From positions 434,001 to 498,000 of the forward strand of contig NZ_BMSY01000004.1 in the NCBI RefSeq assembly GCF_014649395.1: a stretch of 64,000 nt of DNA, read 5' to 3'. Source of the stretch: Streptomyces aureoverticillatus (lineage in GTDB: Bacteria > Actinomycetota > Actinomycetes > Streptomycetales > Streptomycetaceae). The notes under the pieces were generated by a model, which searched no databases, had not been told where the DNA came from, and worked only from the letters and a program-made list of their open reading frames with translations. Both the position numbers and the translations under genes were made by a program. This document shows positions 55,674-64,000 of this stretch, in pieces (position 1 is the stretch's first letter; each line of letters begins with the position of its first letter).

Positions 55674-55737
55674 CTAGGGCGTGTCCGATGGGTCGGCGCG
55701 GCCCTTGCTCCACGCCGACCCATCGGACACGCCCTAG
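55674..55737. terminator. 25-bp perfect hairpin at the end of the NRPS operon
   Basis: Arms 55674-55698 and 55713-55737 are exact inverse complements around a 14-nt loop, 47 bp after the dioxygenase stop. The right arm includes the stop codon of the convergent gene, so it can terminate transcription from both sides. Confidence 0.95.
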
Positions 55738-56606
55738 CCCGCGCTCCGGCCCACGCTCTCGGCAAGCCCGTGGCCGAGCCGTCCGCACGCCGCGCGGTAC
55801 CGCTCGGCGCGCACGTCCGCGTCGGCACAGGTCTTCTCGGCGTCCTGGTCCTGCCCATTCTCGTCCCGCTGTGCGTGCGCGAGCGCGCAGGCATGGGCGT
55901 ACGCGAACGGATACGCCTCGGCGAAGGCTTTCGCGTCGGCCGTGGCGAACGCGGCCGCCAGGGCACGCGCGTTCGCGAGGGCGTTGGCGTCCGCATAGGA
56001 GCGGGCGTTGGCATCGGTGTTGAGCCTGGCGTACATGGTGGCGAACTCGGCGGCCTTCTCCTCGCCGTAGTCGTTGTCCAGGGCGTAGGCGCGCGCGTTG
56101 ACGGAGGCAGTGGTGTAGGCGTCGGCGTACGCGTACGCGTACCGGTAGAGCTCGCCCAGCGCGGGTCCGAGCGCCACGCCCCAGGCCCTCTCCTCGACCC
56201 GCTCCCCCGCCGACGCCTTCTCGTGCAGCCGCCGCACCGCTTCCTGCGCGACACCGTCCGAACCGCGCCGCGCGCTCGTGTCCGCCAACATCGGGCAGAC
56301 CGTACGCGCATGCCAGTCGTGGACCACGTCGAAGGGCACCTGCCCGCCGAGCCGCCCCAGCCCGTCATACATCTCCCGTGCCCAGACCTTCGCCGCGTCT
56401 CCGCCCTGCCCGCAGTACAGTGCGGCGGCGATCTGGGCGAGCCACGGCGGCATCAACGAACCGCCGCCCGTCGGACCGTCACCGTCCACCCGCTCCTGTA
56501 CGACCCGACCATCCGGATCGGCAGGCCCGGCAGGACCGTCCCCGAGCCGGGCGACGAACTCGTCCAGCGATTCAGCAACGCCCTCCGTACGCCCCATACG
56601 GCCCAT
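55734..56606 (-). CDS. alanine-alternating protein of unknown function
   Basis: About 290 residues from ATG at 56606 (GGGGGCAGG upstream). Residues 50-150 form a normal-looking helical domain (LAQIAAALYCGQGGDAAKVW, ARTVCPMLAD). From about residue 145 the chain becomes strongly periodic with Ala at nearly every second position and aromatic, Asp or Asn residues between (RYAYAYADAYTTASVNARAY; NARSYADANALANARALAAA; FAEAYPFAYAHACALAHAQ). Such a pattern suggests a long helical or beta-solenoid-like stack rather than a folded enzyme. No signal peptide. I know similar Ala-periodic Streptomyces proteins but no function. Confidence 0.65.
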   Translation of the reverse strand: MGRMGRTEGVAESLDEFVARLGDGPAGPADPDGRVVQERVDGDGPTGGGSLMPPWLAQIAAALYCGQGGDAAKVWAREMYDGLGRLGGQVPFDVVHDWHARTVCPMLADTSARRGSDGVAQEAVRRLHEKASAGERVEERAWGVALGPALGELYRYAYAYADAYTTASVNARAYALDNDYGEEKAAEFATMYARLNTDANARSYADANALANARALAAAFATADAKAFAEAYPFAYAHACALAHAQRDENGQDQDAEKTCADADVRAERYRAACGRLGHGLAESVGRSAG

Positions 56607-57151
56607 CAACCTGCCCCCATCCGCCCTGTTCCGCTCCGGCGACGGCAACTCTACGCACCATCAGGGCCGTCAGCCGAAGGGAGCGGGGTCATCGGCCGGA
56701 CCACCTCGTAAGCGAGGCGGATCGTGTCATCGGTCGCCGGGTCGGACAGTTCCGCGCGCCACCCCGCGACGAGCTGGCCGTCCAGGCGTTTCCCCGAGCC
56801 GTTCCGGGCGCACGCGGAGGCCGCGCCGCTCCTCGCGGCCTCCCGGGGTCCGGTCCGACGAAGTGCCGCACGTCCGCGCGAAGACCGCCGAGCCGAACAG
56901 TCGGCGCCCGGAGCTGTGGCGCTGAGCAGCCCGAAGGAAAGCCCCGCCCAGTCCCCGAAGGAGAGCCCCGCCCAGTCCTCGCACGACAGCCGCCCGCCCC
57001 CAGAAGCAGTCCGGCTCACCCACTCGGGCGCAGGCGGTTCGCGCCGCGACCCCGTATGACCCCGCCCCTGCCGGGTACGCGGCAGGTCCCGCGTTGCGCC
57101 GCGGCGAGCGGCGCGACAAGGTCGATGCAGGTGTACAAGGAGGCCACAGGC

Positions 57152-58543
57152 ATGCCCATCGCAACCGTGAACCCGGCGACCGGCGAGACGGAGCGGACCT
57201 TCGAGGCGCTCGGCTCGCAGGAGATCGAGGCGCGGCTCGCTCGCGCCACGGCGGCCTTCGATCGCTACCGCAGCACGCCCTTCGCCGAGCGCGCCGTCCG
57301 GCTGCGCCGCGCGGCCGACCTCCTCGACGAGGAGGCGGCCGACGTCGCGCGCACCATCACCACCGAGATGGGCAAGCCGCTCGCGGCCGCCCGGGCGGAG
57401 GCCGGCAAGTGCGCCAAGACGATGCGCTGGTACGCCGACCACGCGGAGGGGCTGCTCGCCGACGAGCGGCCCGACGAGGGCGACGTACGCGACTCGGGTG
57501 CGAGCCGTGCCTTGGTCCGCTACCGCCCCCTCGGCGTCGTCCTCGCCGTGATGCCGTGGAACTTCCCGCTCTGGCAGGTGGTGCGCTTCGCCGCGCCCGC
57601 CCTGATGGCGGGCAACGTCGGGCTGCTCAAGCACGCGTCGAACGTGCCGCAGACCGCCCTGTACCTGGAGGATCTCTTCCGGCGCGCGGGTTTCGACGAG
57701 GGCTGTTTCCAGACGCTGCTCGTCGGCTCCGGCGCCATCGAGGGCATCCTTCGGGACCCGCGGGTCGCCGCCGCCACGCTCACCGGCAGCGAGGGCGCGG
57801 GCCGTTCGGTGGCCGCGATCGCGGGTGACGAGATCAAGAAGACCGTCCTGGAGCTGGGCGGCAGCGACCCGTTCGTGGTGATGCCGTCCGCCGACGTGGA
57901 GGCGGCGGCACGCACCGCCGTCACGGCGCGGGCGCAGAACGCGGGCCAGTCCTGCATCGCCGCCAAGCGGTTCATCGTGCACGACGAGGTGTACGACGCG
58001 TTCCTGGCGCGGTTCGCCGCGGGCATGCGGGAGCTGACCGTCGGCGATCCGATGGACGAGGGCACCGACGTGGGTCCGCTCTCCAGCGAGCAGGGCCGCG
58101 ATGACCTGGAGGAACTCGTCGACGACGCCGTGCGCCAAGGCGCGACCACCGTGTGCGGCGGGCAGCGGCCCAAGGGTCTTGAGCGGGGCTTCTTCTACGA
58201 GCCGACGGTGCTGACCGGCATCACCCGCGCGATGCGCATCCACCGTGAGGAGACCTTCGGCCCGGTGGCCACGGTCTACCGGGTGGCGGACCTGGACGAG
58301 GCGATCGGCGTCGCCAACGACACCTCGTTCGGGCTGAGTTCCAATGTGTGGACCACGGACACGGCCGAGCAGGAGCGTTTCGTACGTGATCTGGAGGCGG
58401 GCGGCGTCTTCTTCAACGGGATGACCGCCTCGCATCCGGCGTTCCCCTTCGGCGGCGTCAAGCGCTCCGGATACGGCCGTGAGCTGTCCGGCCACGGCAT
58501 CAAGGAGTTCTGCAACGTGACCACCGTGTGGCACGGCGCGTGA
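57152..58543 (+). CDS. NAD(P)-dependent aldehyde (succinate-semialdehyde type) dehydrogenase
   Basis: A 463-residue aldehyde dehydrogenase. ATG at 57152 is chosen because AAGGAGG lies eight bases upstream; an ATG at 57125 is possible. Motifs: MPWNFPLWQVVRFAAPAL (nucleotide fold, about residue 133), TGSEGAGRSVA, catalytic Glu in ELGGSDPF (about 235) and Cys in NAGQSCIAAKRF (about 270), then EETFGPVA. The GSEGAGRSVA and GQSCIAAKRF variants are typical of the YneI/Sad succinate-semialdehyde branch. Physiological substrate not proven. No operon partner is certain, although a PHP gene follows at 28 bp. Confidence 0.92.
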   Translation: MPIATVNPATGETERTFEALGSQEIEARLARATAAFDRYRSTPFAERAVRLRRAADLLDEEAADVARTITTEMGKPLAAARAEAGKCAKTMRWYADHAEGLLADERPDEGDVRDSGASRALVRYRPLGVVLAVMPWNFPLWQVVRFAAPALMAGNVGLLKHASNVPQTALYLEDLFRRAGFDEGCFQTLLVGSGAIEGILRDPRVAAATLTGSEGAGRSVAAIAGDEIKKTVLELGGSDPFVVMPSADVEAAARTAVTARAQNAGQSCIAAKRFIVHDEVYDAFLARFAAGMRELTVGDPMDEGTDVGPLSSEQGRDDLEELVDDAVRQGATTVCGGQRPKGLERGFFYEPTVLTGITRAMRIHREETFGPVATVYRVADLDEAIGVANDTSFGLSSNVWTTDTAEQERFVRDLEAGGVFFNGMTASHPAFPFGGVKRSGYGRELSGHGIKEFCNVTTVWHGA

Positions 58544-58571
58544 ACGTCCCGGGGTGCGGAAGGTGGCACGC

Positions 58572-59594
58572 ATGGAGCCCGTCGAGGCGCTGAACCGCAT
58601 CGCCTTCCTGCTGGAGCGCGCCCAGGAGCCCACGTACCGGGTACGGGCCTTCCGCACCGCCGCGGCCGCCGTCGCCGCGCTGTCCCCCGACGAGCTGGCC
58701 GAGCGGGTGCGGACGGGCACCCTTGAGGCGATCAAGGGCATCGGGCCCAAGACGGGGCAGGTGGTGCGCGAGGCACTCGACGGTGAAGTGCCCGGCTATC
58801 TGGCCCACTTGGAGGAGGAGCCCCAGGGTCCGCTGGCGGCCGGCGGTGCGCGGCTGCGGTCCCTGCTGCGCGGGGACTGCCATCTGCACTCCGACTGGTC
58901 CGACGGCGGCAGCCCCATCGAGGAGATGGGCCGGGCGGCCGCCGCGCTCGGCCACGAGTGGGCCGTGCTCACCGATCACTCGCCCCGTCTGACGATCGCC
59001 CGTGGCCTCTCGCCGGACCGGCTGCGTGAACAACTGCGCGTGGTGGCCGACCTCAACGCGACCTGGGCGCCGTTCCGGCTGCTCACCGGCATCGAGTGCG
59101 ACATCCTGCCGGACGGCGAGCTCGACCAGGAGCCCGAACTGCTGGCCCGACTCGATGTCGTGGTGGTCTCCGTCCACTCCAAGCTGCGCATGGACGCGCC
59201 CGCGATGACGCGCCGCATGGTGGCGGCCGTACGCAACCCGCACGCCGACATCCTCGGCCACTGCACCGGCCGCCTTGTCAGCGGTCGGGGCCGGCCCGAG
59301 TCCACCTTCGACGCCGACGCGGTCTTCGCCGCCTGCGCCGAGTCCGGCACCGCCGTGGAGATCAACAGCAGACCCGAACGCAAGGACCCGCCACGCCGTC
59401 TGATCCGCCGTGCCGTCGACGCGGGCGTCCTCTTCTCGATCGACACCGACGCCCACGCGCCCGGCCAGCTCGACTGGCAGATCATCGGCTGCGCCCGCGC
59501 CGAGGAGTGCGGGGTGCCCGCGGAGCGCGTCGTCACCACGTGGAGCGCCGAGGAGCTGCTGGCCTGGGCGGGGCGGTCGGGGGCGAGCGCCTAG
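58572..59594 (+). CDS. PHP-domain phosphoesterase with helix-hairpin-helix N-terminus
   Basis: A 340-residue protein from ATG at 58572 (GGAAGG upstream). Residues 1-80 resemble the helix-hairpin-helix part of family X DNA polymerases (ALNRIAFLLERA, LEAIKGIGPKTGQVV). The rest is a PHP domain with the expected metal ligands: HLHSDWSDG (about 105), LTDHS, IECDI, SVHSKL, NPHADILGH, and the final DTDAH. There is no nucleotidyltransferase domain, so it is not a full PolX. It likely hydrolyses a phosphoester, perhaps in DNA repair. Substrate unknown. Confidence 0.9.
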   Translation: MEPVEALNRIAFLLERAQEPTYRVRAFRTAAAAVAALSPDELAERVRTGTLEAIKGIGPKTGQVVREALDGEVPGYLAHLEEEPQGPLAAGGARLRSLLRGDCHLHSDWSDGGSPIEEMGRAAAALGHEWAVLTDHSPRLTIARGLSPDRLREQLRVVADLNATWAPFRLLTGIECDILPDGELDQEPELLARLDVVVVSVHSKLRMDAPAMTRRMVAAVRNPHADILGHCTGRLVSGRGRPESTFDADAVFAACAESGTAVEINSRPERKDPPRRLIRRAVDAGVLFSIDTDAHAPGQLDWQIIGCARAEECGVPAERVVTTWSAEELLAWAGRSGASA

Positions 59595-59616
59595 TCACGG
59601 GCCCGCGTGACGGGTG

Positions 59617-60288
59617 TCACCGTGGCCCGGTGCGGCTGCCTCGCGCGCTCAGCCTGCGGATGGGGCCGATCAGCAGCCGGTAGACCGGCCGCACCGCACG
59701 GCCGGGAAGGCGGCGGTGCCGCTCCTCCTTCCAGACCCTTGCCCTCTGGTGTCCCGCGATGGGCGACCACCGGTCGGGGTCCGGGGGCCGGGACGTGTGG
59801 CACTCGATGCGGCACAGGTGCTTCGTACTGACGAAGCCGTACTGGCTGGGGCTGACCAGCCGTAACGGAGCACCGTGGTCGCCGTCGATCGGTCGCCCGT
59901 CGAGACGGTCGGCGATGAGCACGTCGTCGGCCAGGGCGTCCTCGATCAACACGGTCGACCGATAGCCGTCGAGCCCTTGGAAGGTGAAGTGACTGATCGG
60001 CGCGCCCGTGGTGTGCAGGGGTTCGACCCACGTGCGGTAGACGGTCGAGAACGCGACGCCTTCCCACAGGAGGTCGGTCGCCGACCATCCGGCGACGCAG
60101 TGGAAGTCGGCGCCGAGCTCTTGCCGTGGCAGCTTCGCGAGGTCGGCCGGGGTCAGGGTGACGGTCTCGGTCAGGTCGCCGCCTATCTCGATCACCGGGT
60201 CGGCGGGGACGGGCGGGGGCGGGTGATGCAGATGGGTGCCGAAGCGCGGGAATCCGTCGACGGCACGTTGGCCTGGGGGAAGCGTCAT
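59617..60288 (-). CDS. molybdopterin-dependent oxidoreductase (sulfite oxidase-like)
   Basis: A 223-residue oxidoreductase with the sulfite-oxidase molybdopterin fold, from ATG at 60288 (GGAGG six bases upstream). DFHCVAGWS (about residue 64) places the Mo-ligating cysteine, and GLDGYRSTVLIEDAL, DGRPIDGDHGAPLRLVSP and YGFVSTKHL are family blocks. It lacks a Tat signal and the dimerisation domain, so it is the short YuiH-like cytosolic type. The substrate and electron partner are unknown; the last 35 residues are strongly basic. Confidence 0.88.
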   Translation of the reverse strand: MTLPPGQRAVDGFPRFGTHLHHPPPPVPADPVIEIGGDLTETVTLTPADLAKLPRQELGADFHCVAGWSATDLLWEGVAFSTVYRTWVEPLHTTGAPISHFTFQGLDGYRSTVLIEDALADDVLIADRLDGRPIDGDHGAPLRLVSPSQYGFVSTKHLCRIECHTSRPPDPDRWSPIAGHQRARVWKEERHRRLPGRAVRPVYRLLIGPIRRLSARGSRTGPR

Positions 60289-60601
60289 GTCGATCCTCCC
60301 GTGTACGCGTGTCGGGCCCTCATCCATACAGGGCCGTGTGGGAATCGACAGTAGAGCGATCCAGGCGACCACGGGCGTCATCGAGAAGGTCGAGGCCGGC
60401 GGCGGTGACGCGCGCACGAGGCTGCGGCGGCTGTTCGTGAGTTCTGTGCTGATCCCGACGAGGTCGAGTCCGCTGCACGCTGTGCTTCGCGGTGTGGATC
60501 GGCAACCGCCTGCTCACCGTCGACCACGGCGAACGCAGCCCGGCCGAGGTGATGGAACTCATCCAGCGCCGAGTGCTGGAGCAGGGTCGCCGCGCCATGG
60601 T
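60289..60601. other. intergenic region with a possible gene remnant
   Basis: About 313 bp between two leftward genes. On the top strand from GTG 60492 one reads VWIGNRLLTVDHGERSPAEV and MELIQRRVLEQGRR before the similarity to protein-like sequence fades at about 60600; a stop occurs upstream at 60450. It looks like a short coding fossil or a chance frame. No promoter or operator stands out. Confidence 0.3.
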
Positions 60602-61213
60602 TCAGCCGAGCTGGCTACTGGCCGTGACATCGCACCGCCAGAAGGTCTCGTCTGCCGTGAGTTCGGTGCCGAAGGTGGCGTTGATCCGCCGGGCGGCGGA
60701 GGGGGTGAGATGAAGCTCGCCGCTGTCCACGTTGACCTTGACCTCACCTGTCAGCTCTGCCTCGCCGTGAATGCTGGAGGGCGGAATGGCGTAGGACGCG
60801 ATCTGGCTGGGCGCCTTGTCCTTCTCCGTTCCCTTCCGGGTCTTGGTGGTGACTGTGAACGAGGCCGTGCCGGACGGCAGGGTGCCCGAGGGATCGGCGA
60901 ATTCCATGCTGCTGCTGCCGTCTCCGTTGCTCAAGGCGAAGCCGCCACCGGCAAAGATGTGTCCCTCAAGACGGATACTGGCCCGGCCTTTGACGGAGGA
61001 CCAGCGGACCTTGTTTCCGGGTAGCGTCGCAGCGGGGGCGACCGCTTCATAGCTGACGTCCTTGTCCTTGAAGGCTTTGGCCGCCTGCTCTGTCAAGCCA
61101 CACTCCACCGCTCCGTCGGTGATGCTGCCTACGGACACATCGAAGGCGTAGGCGGTGGTCAGTGTCCCCACTGCCGCAACCGAGATGGCAGCGCAGACGA
61201 GTCGACGACGCAT
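60602..61213 (-). CDS. secreted protein of unknown function
   Basis: A 203-residue protein with a signal peptide (MRRRLVCAAISVAAVGTLTT, cleavage near AYAF). The mature part is predicted all-beta with short Ser/Thr/Gly-rich loops and two cysteines (VECGL near 38, WRCDV near 195), which could form a disulfide. GAGG lies seven bases before the ATG. No family recognised; a role outside the cell membrane is likely. Confidence 0.75.
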   Translation of the reverse strand: MRRRLVCAAISVAAVGTLTTAYAFDVSVGSITDGAVECGLTEQAAKAFKDKDVSYEAVAPAATLPGNKVRWSSVKGRASIRLEGHIFAGGGFALSNGDGSSSMEFADPSGTLPSGTASFTVTTKTRKGTEKDKAPSQIASYAIPPSSIHGEAELTGEVKVNVDSGELHLTPSAARRINATFGTELTADETFWRCDVTASSQLG

Positions 61214-61508
61214 AGGAGTACCTCATTCTCTCGGTGACCTTCCGGCCGACCAGGCCCGGGGCGTCATGGGTCGGCAAGAGGCGCGACTGCTGCTGTGCGG
61301 ACGCGTACTGGTGGTTGCTGATCGTTGGTCAGCGAGAGCCAGCCGGTGGTCCGCGGCTGCATATCCGAACGCGGTCTTCGCAGGTGAGGCATTGCCCGGC
61401 CGGCCGCCCTTCAAGCAGCCCGCCATCCGAACGAGTGAAGAAGTAGCGACCAGTGCTCTAATGCCGGGAATGGATCGGTCTCACCGTCCGGAGTGCGAGC
61501 GACGACAT

Positions 61509-62894
61509 TCAACTCAGGCAGCACCAGCGGCGGCCCGACACCACCGCTCCCCTGGGCGGCCTGCTCACCAGCAGGCGCTGCCACACTGCCGCGCCTTTGG
61601 AGTCGTGGCGAAACAACGCATACCGCGCATGCAGGTCCTCGTGTGCGTTGACGACCAGCGCGGAGCGCATGGTGGTGGCCTCATCGAGAAAGGCGTCGAC
61701 CACGTCGGCGGCCGCTGCTGCCTCTCCCTCGTCCAGTAGCAGAATTCCGAGTCGTGCCCTGGCCAACAGGCGGGCTCGGCGGTGCCCGGGAGGCAGCAAC
61801 TGCACGGCCTTGTGCATGGCGGCAACGGCCCTGGAGGAGGCCCCCTGCGCACCCAGGACCTCGGCCTTGCACCAATGGACGTGTGCCCGACCCACGGTCT
61901 GGTCCTCCGTCTTCTCGGTGGCATCCCCCTCGTCGTCGAGCAGGTCTTCTGCGCGGTGGAGTCGGGACGTGGCGCTGCGGTGCTCGGAGACGTCTGCCAG
62001 GCAGGCCGCGAGGTGTCCCGTCCGCTGGGCGCGGACGGTGTTCGAAAGGCCGGGGGGTGTCGAGTCCAGAGCGGCCTCGGCCAGGCCCAGTGCCTCCCGC
62101 CGCTGCCCCAGGAAACGGGCATGGGCGCTTATGCGGTGAAGAACCCATGCCCTGGCGTCAGGATCCGACGACTGCTCGGCCAGCTTGAGAGCCGCCCGGT
62201 AGTAACTCTGCGCCGCGTGGTGGAGGTGCGTGTCGAAGGACATGGTCCCGCACAGCGCGGTGAGGCGGACTGTGATGCCGCACAGTTCCTCCCGAGCCGG
62301 CCCTTCTGCTTTGGTTTTGAGCTGGTCGGCAATGGGAGAAGCCAAGTACTGGACGAGGGCGGTGCGTGCGTGCCCGCCTCCGTAGACCGCGTCAAGCGTG
62401 GTGAAGCAGGTGAGCATCATCCGGGCGGTCTGGGCCTCGTGCCGCTGGCTCCACGGGTGGGCAACGTGTACGGCAGTGGCTCCCGCGTCCCGGATCGGCC
62501 GCCCTTGGAAGGGAAGGGTGGTGTGCGGCGTCTTGGACAGGTCCTCGCCGTATCCCGGAATGACGTTCCAGGCACTCAGCTGAGTCAGCCGTTCGGCAAC
62601 GTCCACATCCCCGGGTAGGCCGCACCGGAGGTCGCCCGGCGTGGCCAGGCCGGTGGCGTCGATGGTGACGGGCCGGCCCAACCGGCGGGCGAGGGCCTCG
62701 GCGATGAGTTCGGGTACCGGCGGCCGCGGCCTGACTCCGCGTAGCCAGTGCGCGACACTGGTGCGGTCGTAGAAGAGCCGCAGTCCCCTCTCGTGGCCGA
62801 CGGCGTTGACCGCACGCGCGAGTGCTTCTTGCGTCATCGTCGTCTGCTGGAGCAGAGCGCGCAGTTTGAGGTTGGCTTGTCGACTGCCGGACAC
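61509..62894 (-). CDS. HTH regulator with tetratricopeptide sensor domain
   Basis: About 461 residues from GTG at 62894 with AGGAGG four bases upstream. The N-terminus (LKLRALLQQTTMTQEALARA, then TSVAHWLRGVRP) is a helix-turn-helix of the XRE-like kind found in Streptomyces TPR regulators. The remaining 350 residues are helical repeats (SYYRAALKLAEQ, RREALGLAEAAL, GRAHVHWCKAEVLGAQG, SSRAVAAMHKAVQLL), matching TPR sensor domains of peptide-responsive regulators. Ligand and targets are unknown; no small signal peptide gene is apparent next to it. Confidence 0.82.
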   Translation of the reverse strand: MSGSRQANLKLRALLQQTTMTQEALARAVNAVGHERGLRLFYDRTSVAHWLRGVRPRPPVPELIAEALARRLGRPVTIDATGLATPGDLRCGLPGDVDVAERLTQLSAWNVIPGYGEDLSKTPHTTLPFQGRPIRDAGATAVHVAHPWSQRHEAQTARMMLTCFTTLDAVYGGGHARTALVQYLASPIADQLKTKAEGPAREELCGITVRLTALCGTMSFDTHLHHAAQSYYRAALKLAEQSSDPDARAWVLHRISAHARFLGQRREALGLAEAALDSTPPGLSNTVRAQRTGHLAACLADVSEHRSATSRLHRAEDLLDDEGDATEKTEDQTVGRAHVHWCKAEVLGAQGASSRAVAAMHKAVQLLPPGHRRARLLARARLGILLLDEGEAAAAADVVDAFLDEATTMRSALVVNAHEDLHARYALFRHDSKGAAVWQRLLVSRPPRGAVVSGRRWCCLS

Positions 62895-63053
62895 GAAACC
62901 TCCTGAGCGAGTTCCACTGCCGAAGGAAAGAACGTGGCGGGGGCGTAAGCGATGCCTGGATGGCTTGTCTTCGAAGCTGTCGGCACCGGCCCGAGACGCA
63001 GATGTGCACCGTACTCTCCCCGTTGTGCGCGGGTCGGCCACGCACGCCGTAGT

Positions 63054-63097
63054 GGGCGATTCCGGCGGTCCGGTTGGGCGATTCCGACGGTCCGGGG
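63054..63097. repeat. 22-bp direct repeat, two copies
   Basis: GGGCGATTCCG(G/A)CGGTCCGG occurs at 63054-63075 and again at 63076-63097, in the gap between the stop of the SRPBCC-like gene and the upstream end of the HTH-TPR regulator. It could be a binding site pair or slippage. Confidence 0.75.
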
Positions 63098-63111
63098 GGC
63101 GGATCCGTCGG

Positions 63112-63693
63112 TTACCGGGACCGCTCCGGCCCGGACGTCGCCAGGCGCGCGACGGCGCGGAGCACAGCGTTGCGGATCATCCCGCTGGCCCAGCGCATCA
63201 TTCGCCAGTACGACCGGAATTTCTGTCGCGCTGCCTCGTCGGTGGCCCGGATCACCGTCGTGGTGGAGATCCGTGTGCCCAAGGCGTGCGGGGAGAGCTC
63301 GAATGTCACGACGGCCTTGGCAAACCCCGGCGTATCGAACCGCGTGAATTCCTCGCCGGTGACCACGGTCCGGTAATGCGGAACCAGTTGCCAGAACTTC
63401 CCGATCCGTCCGAGGGCCACCCGGTGGGGCCGCTCACTGACCAGCCGGGTGAAGCCAGCCGTGGCGAGCTGCTCCAGCAGTGGAGTGCCGGCGCCGTCGA
63501 CTGCGGACCGTCGGCCCTTCAGCCGCCCGGGCAAAGCGCGCACGGCGAACAGGATCCGGGCTGTCGGCACGTCCTTCACCGTCACACGGTGGAGCAGGTC
63601 CCAGGCCGTCTCCACCTCCGCGGCCACCAGGACGGAATGGGTCTCCTCCTCGTCCCACGGGCCACCCAGCCAAGGACATGCGTCCGTTGTCAC
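63112..63693 (-). CDS. SRPBCC-like protein of unknown function
   Basis: A 193-residue protein whose GTG start overlaps the stop of the upstream gene by four bases. Strand/helix pattern (HSVLVAAEVETAWDLLHRVTV at the start, ARQKFRSYWRMMRWASGMIR at the end) suggests a START/SRPBCC-type ligand-binding fold, with an amphipathic C-terminal helix, but the match is weak. Coupled to the preceding gene, so they probably act together. Confidence 0.6.
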   Translation of the reverse strand: MTTDACPWLGGPWDEEETHSVLVAAEVETAWDLLHRVTVKDVPTARILFAVRALPGRLKGRRSAVDGAGTPLLEQLATAGFTRLVSERPHRVALGRIGKFWQLVPHYRTVVTGEEFTRFDTPGFAKAVVTFELSPHALGTRISTTTVIRATDEAARQKFRSYWRMMRWASGMIRNAVLRAVARLATSGPERSR

Positions 63694-64000
63694 AACTGTC
63701 TCCGGTTGACGGTCGGCGAGCGGTAGCCGTAGGCGTGCCAGTTCTCGAGGACTCGGTTCTGGATGTCCAGGGGCCAGCCATGGCGGAAGTCGGCGACGAC
63801 AGGGCGCGCGCCCGGCGGGTACCGGTCAGCGAGGAGGCAGTTGTGCACGACCTTGGTGGTGCTGCACGTGGTGCGCTCCTGGCTGTCCATGAATACGGGC
63901 AGGTACGAGGCCAGCCGGTCCGGATAGGGGAAGGCGCCGGTTCCCGGGTGGGCGCGGCTGGCGAAGGCGTAGACGAGCTGGCCCACGTCCGTGAGGTCGA
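63690..64000 (-). CDS. protein of unknown function, N-terminus outside window
   Basis: The C-terminal 103 or so codons of a gene that runs off the right edge; the frame is open through 63998. Visible sequence includes VGQLVYAFASRAHPGTGAF, LASYLPVFMDSQERTTCSTT and a tryptophan-rich end (HGWPLDIQNRVLENWHAYGY). Two cysteines are near the middle. No family recognised. Its stop overlaps the start of the following SRPBCC-like gene. Confidence 0.55.
   Translation of the reverse strand, partial: DLTDVGQLVYAFASRAHPGTGAFPYPDRLASYLPVFMDSQERTTCSTTKVVHNCLLADRYPPGARPVVADFRHGWPLDIQNRVLENWHAYGYRSPTVNRRQL

Overview
The window is chromosomal DNA from a high-GC actinomycete, most likely Streptomyces. Evidence: very GC-rich sequence with strong third-position bias, many GTG/TTG starts behind AGGAGG-type ribosome sites, long spurious antisense open frames, F420-type enzymes, DUF3618/DUF4235 envelope proteins, and a modular NRPS/PKS cluster. 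I saw no rRNA, tRNA, CRISPR array, intact transposon or phage block, so it reads as ordinary plus accessory chromosome.

Left part (1-12.4 kb): small membrane proteins, a cytochrome P450, an ArsB/SLC13-type permease, a MerR regulator divergent from an old-yellow-enzyme reductase with a textbook MerR promoter between them, a GNAT relic with an internal deletion, two neighbouring nucleotidyltransferases, a secreted GH63 glycosidase, a secreted trypsin-like protease and a secreted unknown protein.

12.3-16.1 kb: a two-gene unit, a Trypco1-like (CU044_2847 family) protein followed four bases later by a 1151-residue protein with trypsin, nSTAND ATPase, coiled coil, histidine-kinase and receiver domains. 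Both phosphorelay residues are replaced (His to Tyr, Asp to Glu) although the rest of each domain is intact. This is the best candidate for an undescribed system in the window; the Trypco1/trypsin/nSTAND combination is the hallmark of predicted NTP-dependent conflict (defence or self-recognition) systems.

16.3-24.1 kb: a GntR-controlled operon for a four-carbon acid sugar (threonate/erythronate type): 2-hydroxyacid dehydrogenase, OtnI-like isomerase, racemase-like protein, a single frame fusing OtnK kinase, OtnC aldolase and a cytosolic solute-binding domain, then a TRAP-like permease and a small membrane partner. The OtnC part keeps its own strong ribosome site and ATG inside the fusion.

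24.2-38.8 kb: housekeeping and stress genes (TPR protein, hydrophobic peptide, DUF3618, DUF4235, LLM oxidoreductase, NUDIX, SRPBCC, VOC protein), an ArsR-like regulator/MMPL exporter operon with two matching operators, a TetR regulator divergent from a beta-lactamase-fold hydrolase with two matching operators, two esterase relics, a lipoprotein, an FAD monooxygenase and a GNAT.

39.4-55.6 kb: a biosynthetic operon of five tightly coupled genes: NRPS (C-A-T-TE), NRPS-PKS hybrid (A-T-C-A-T-KS-KR-T-TE, no AT), a GSCFA protein, a second SGNH-like protein and a TauD/TfdA dioxygenase. The second adenylation domain of the hybrid carries the proline code DVQFIAHVVK, so the line should build aminoacyl-proline extended by one reduced acetate unit. 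With the dioxygenase this matches the core of the detoxin/rimosamide family. A 25-bp perfect hairpin closes the operon.

Right end (55.7-64 kb): an alanine-alternating protein, an aldehyde dehydrogenase, a PHP phosphoesterase, a molybdopterin oxidoreductase, a secreted unknown, an HTH-TPR regulator and a coupled pair of unknown genes cut by the window end.
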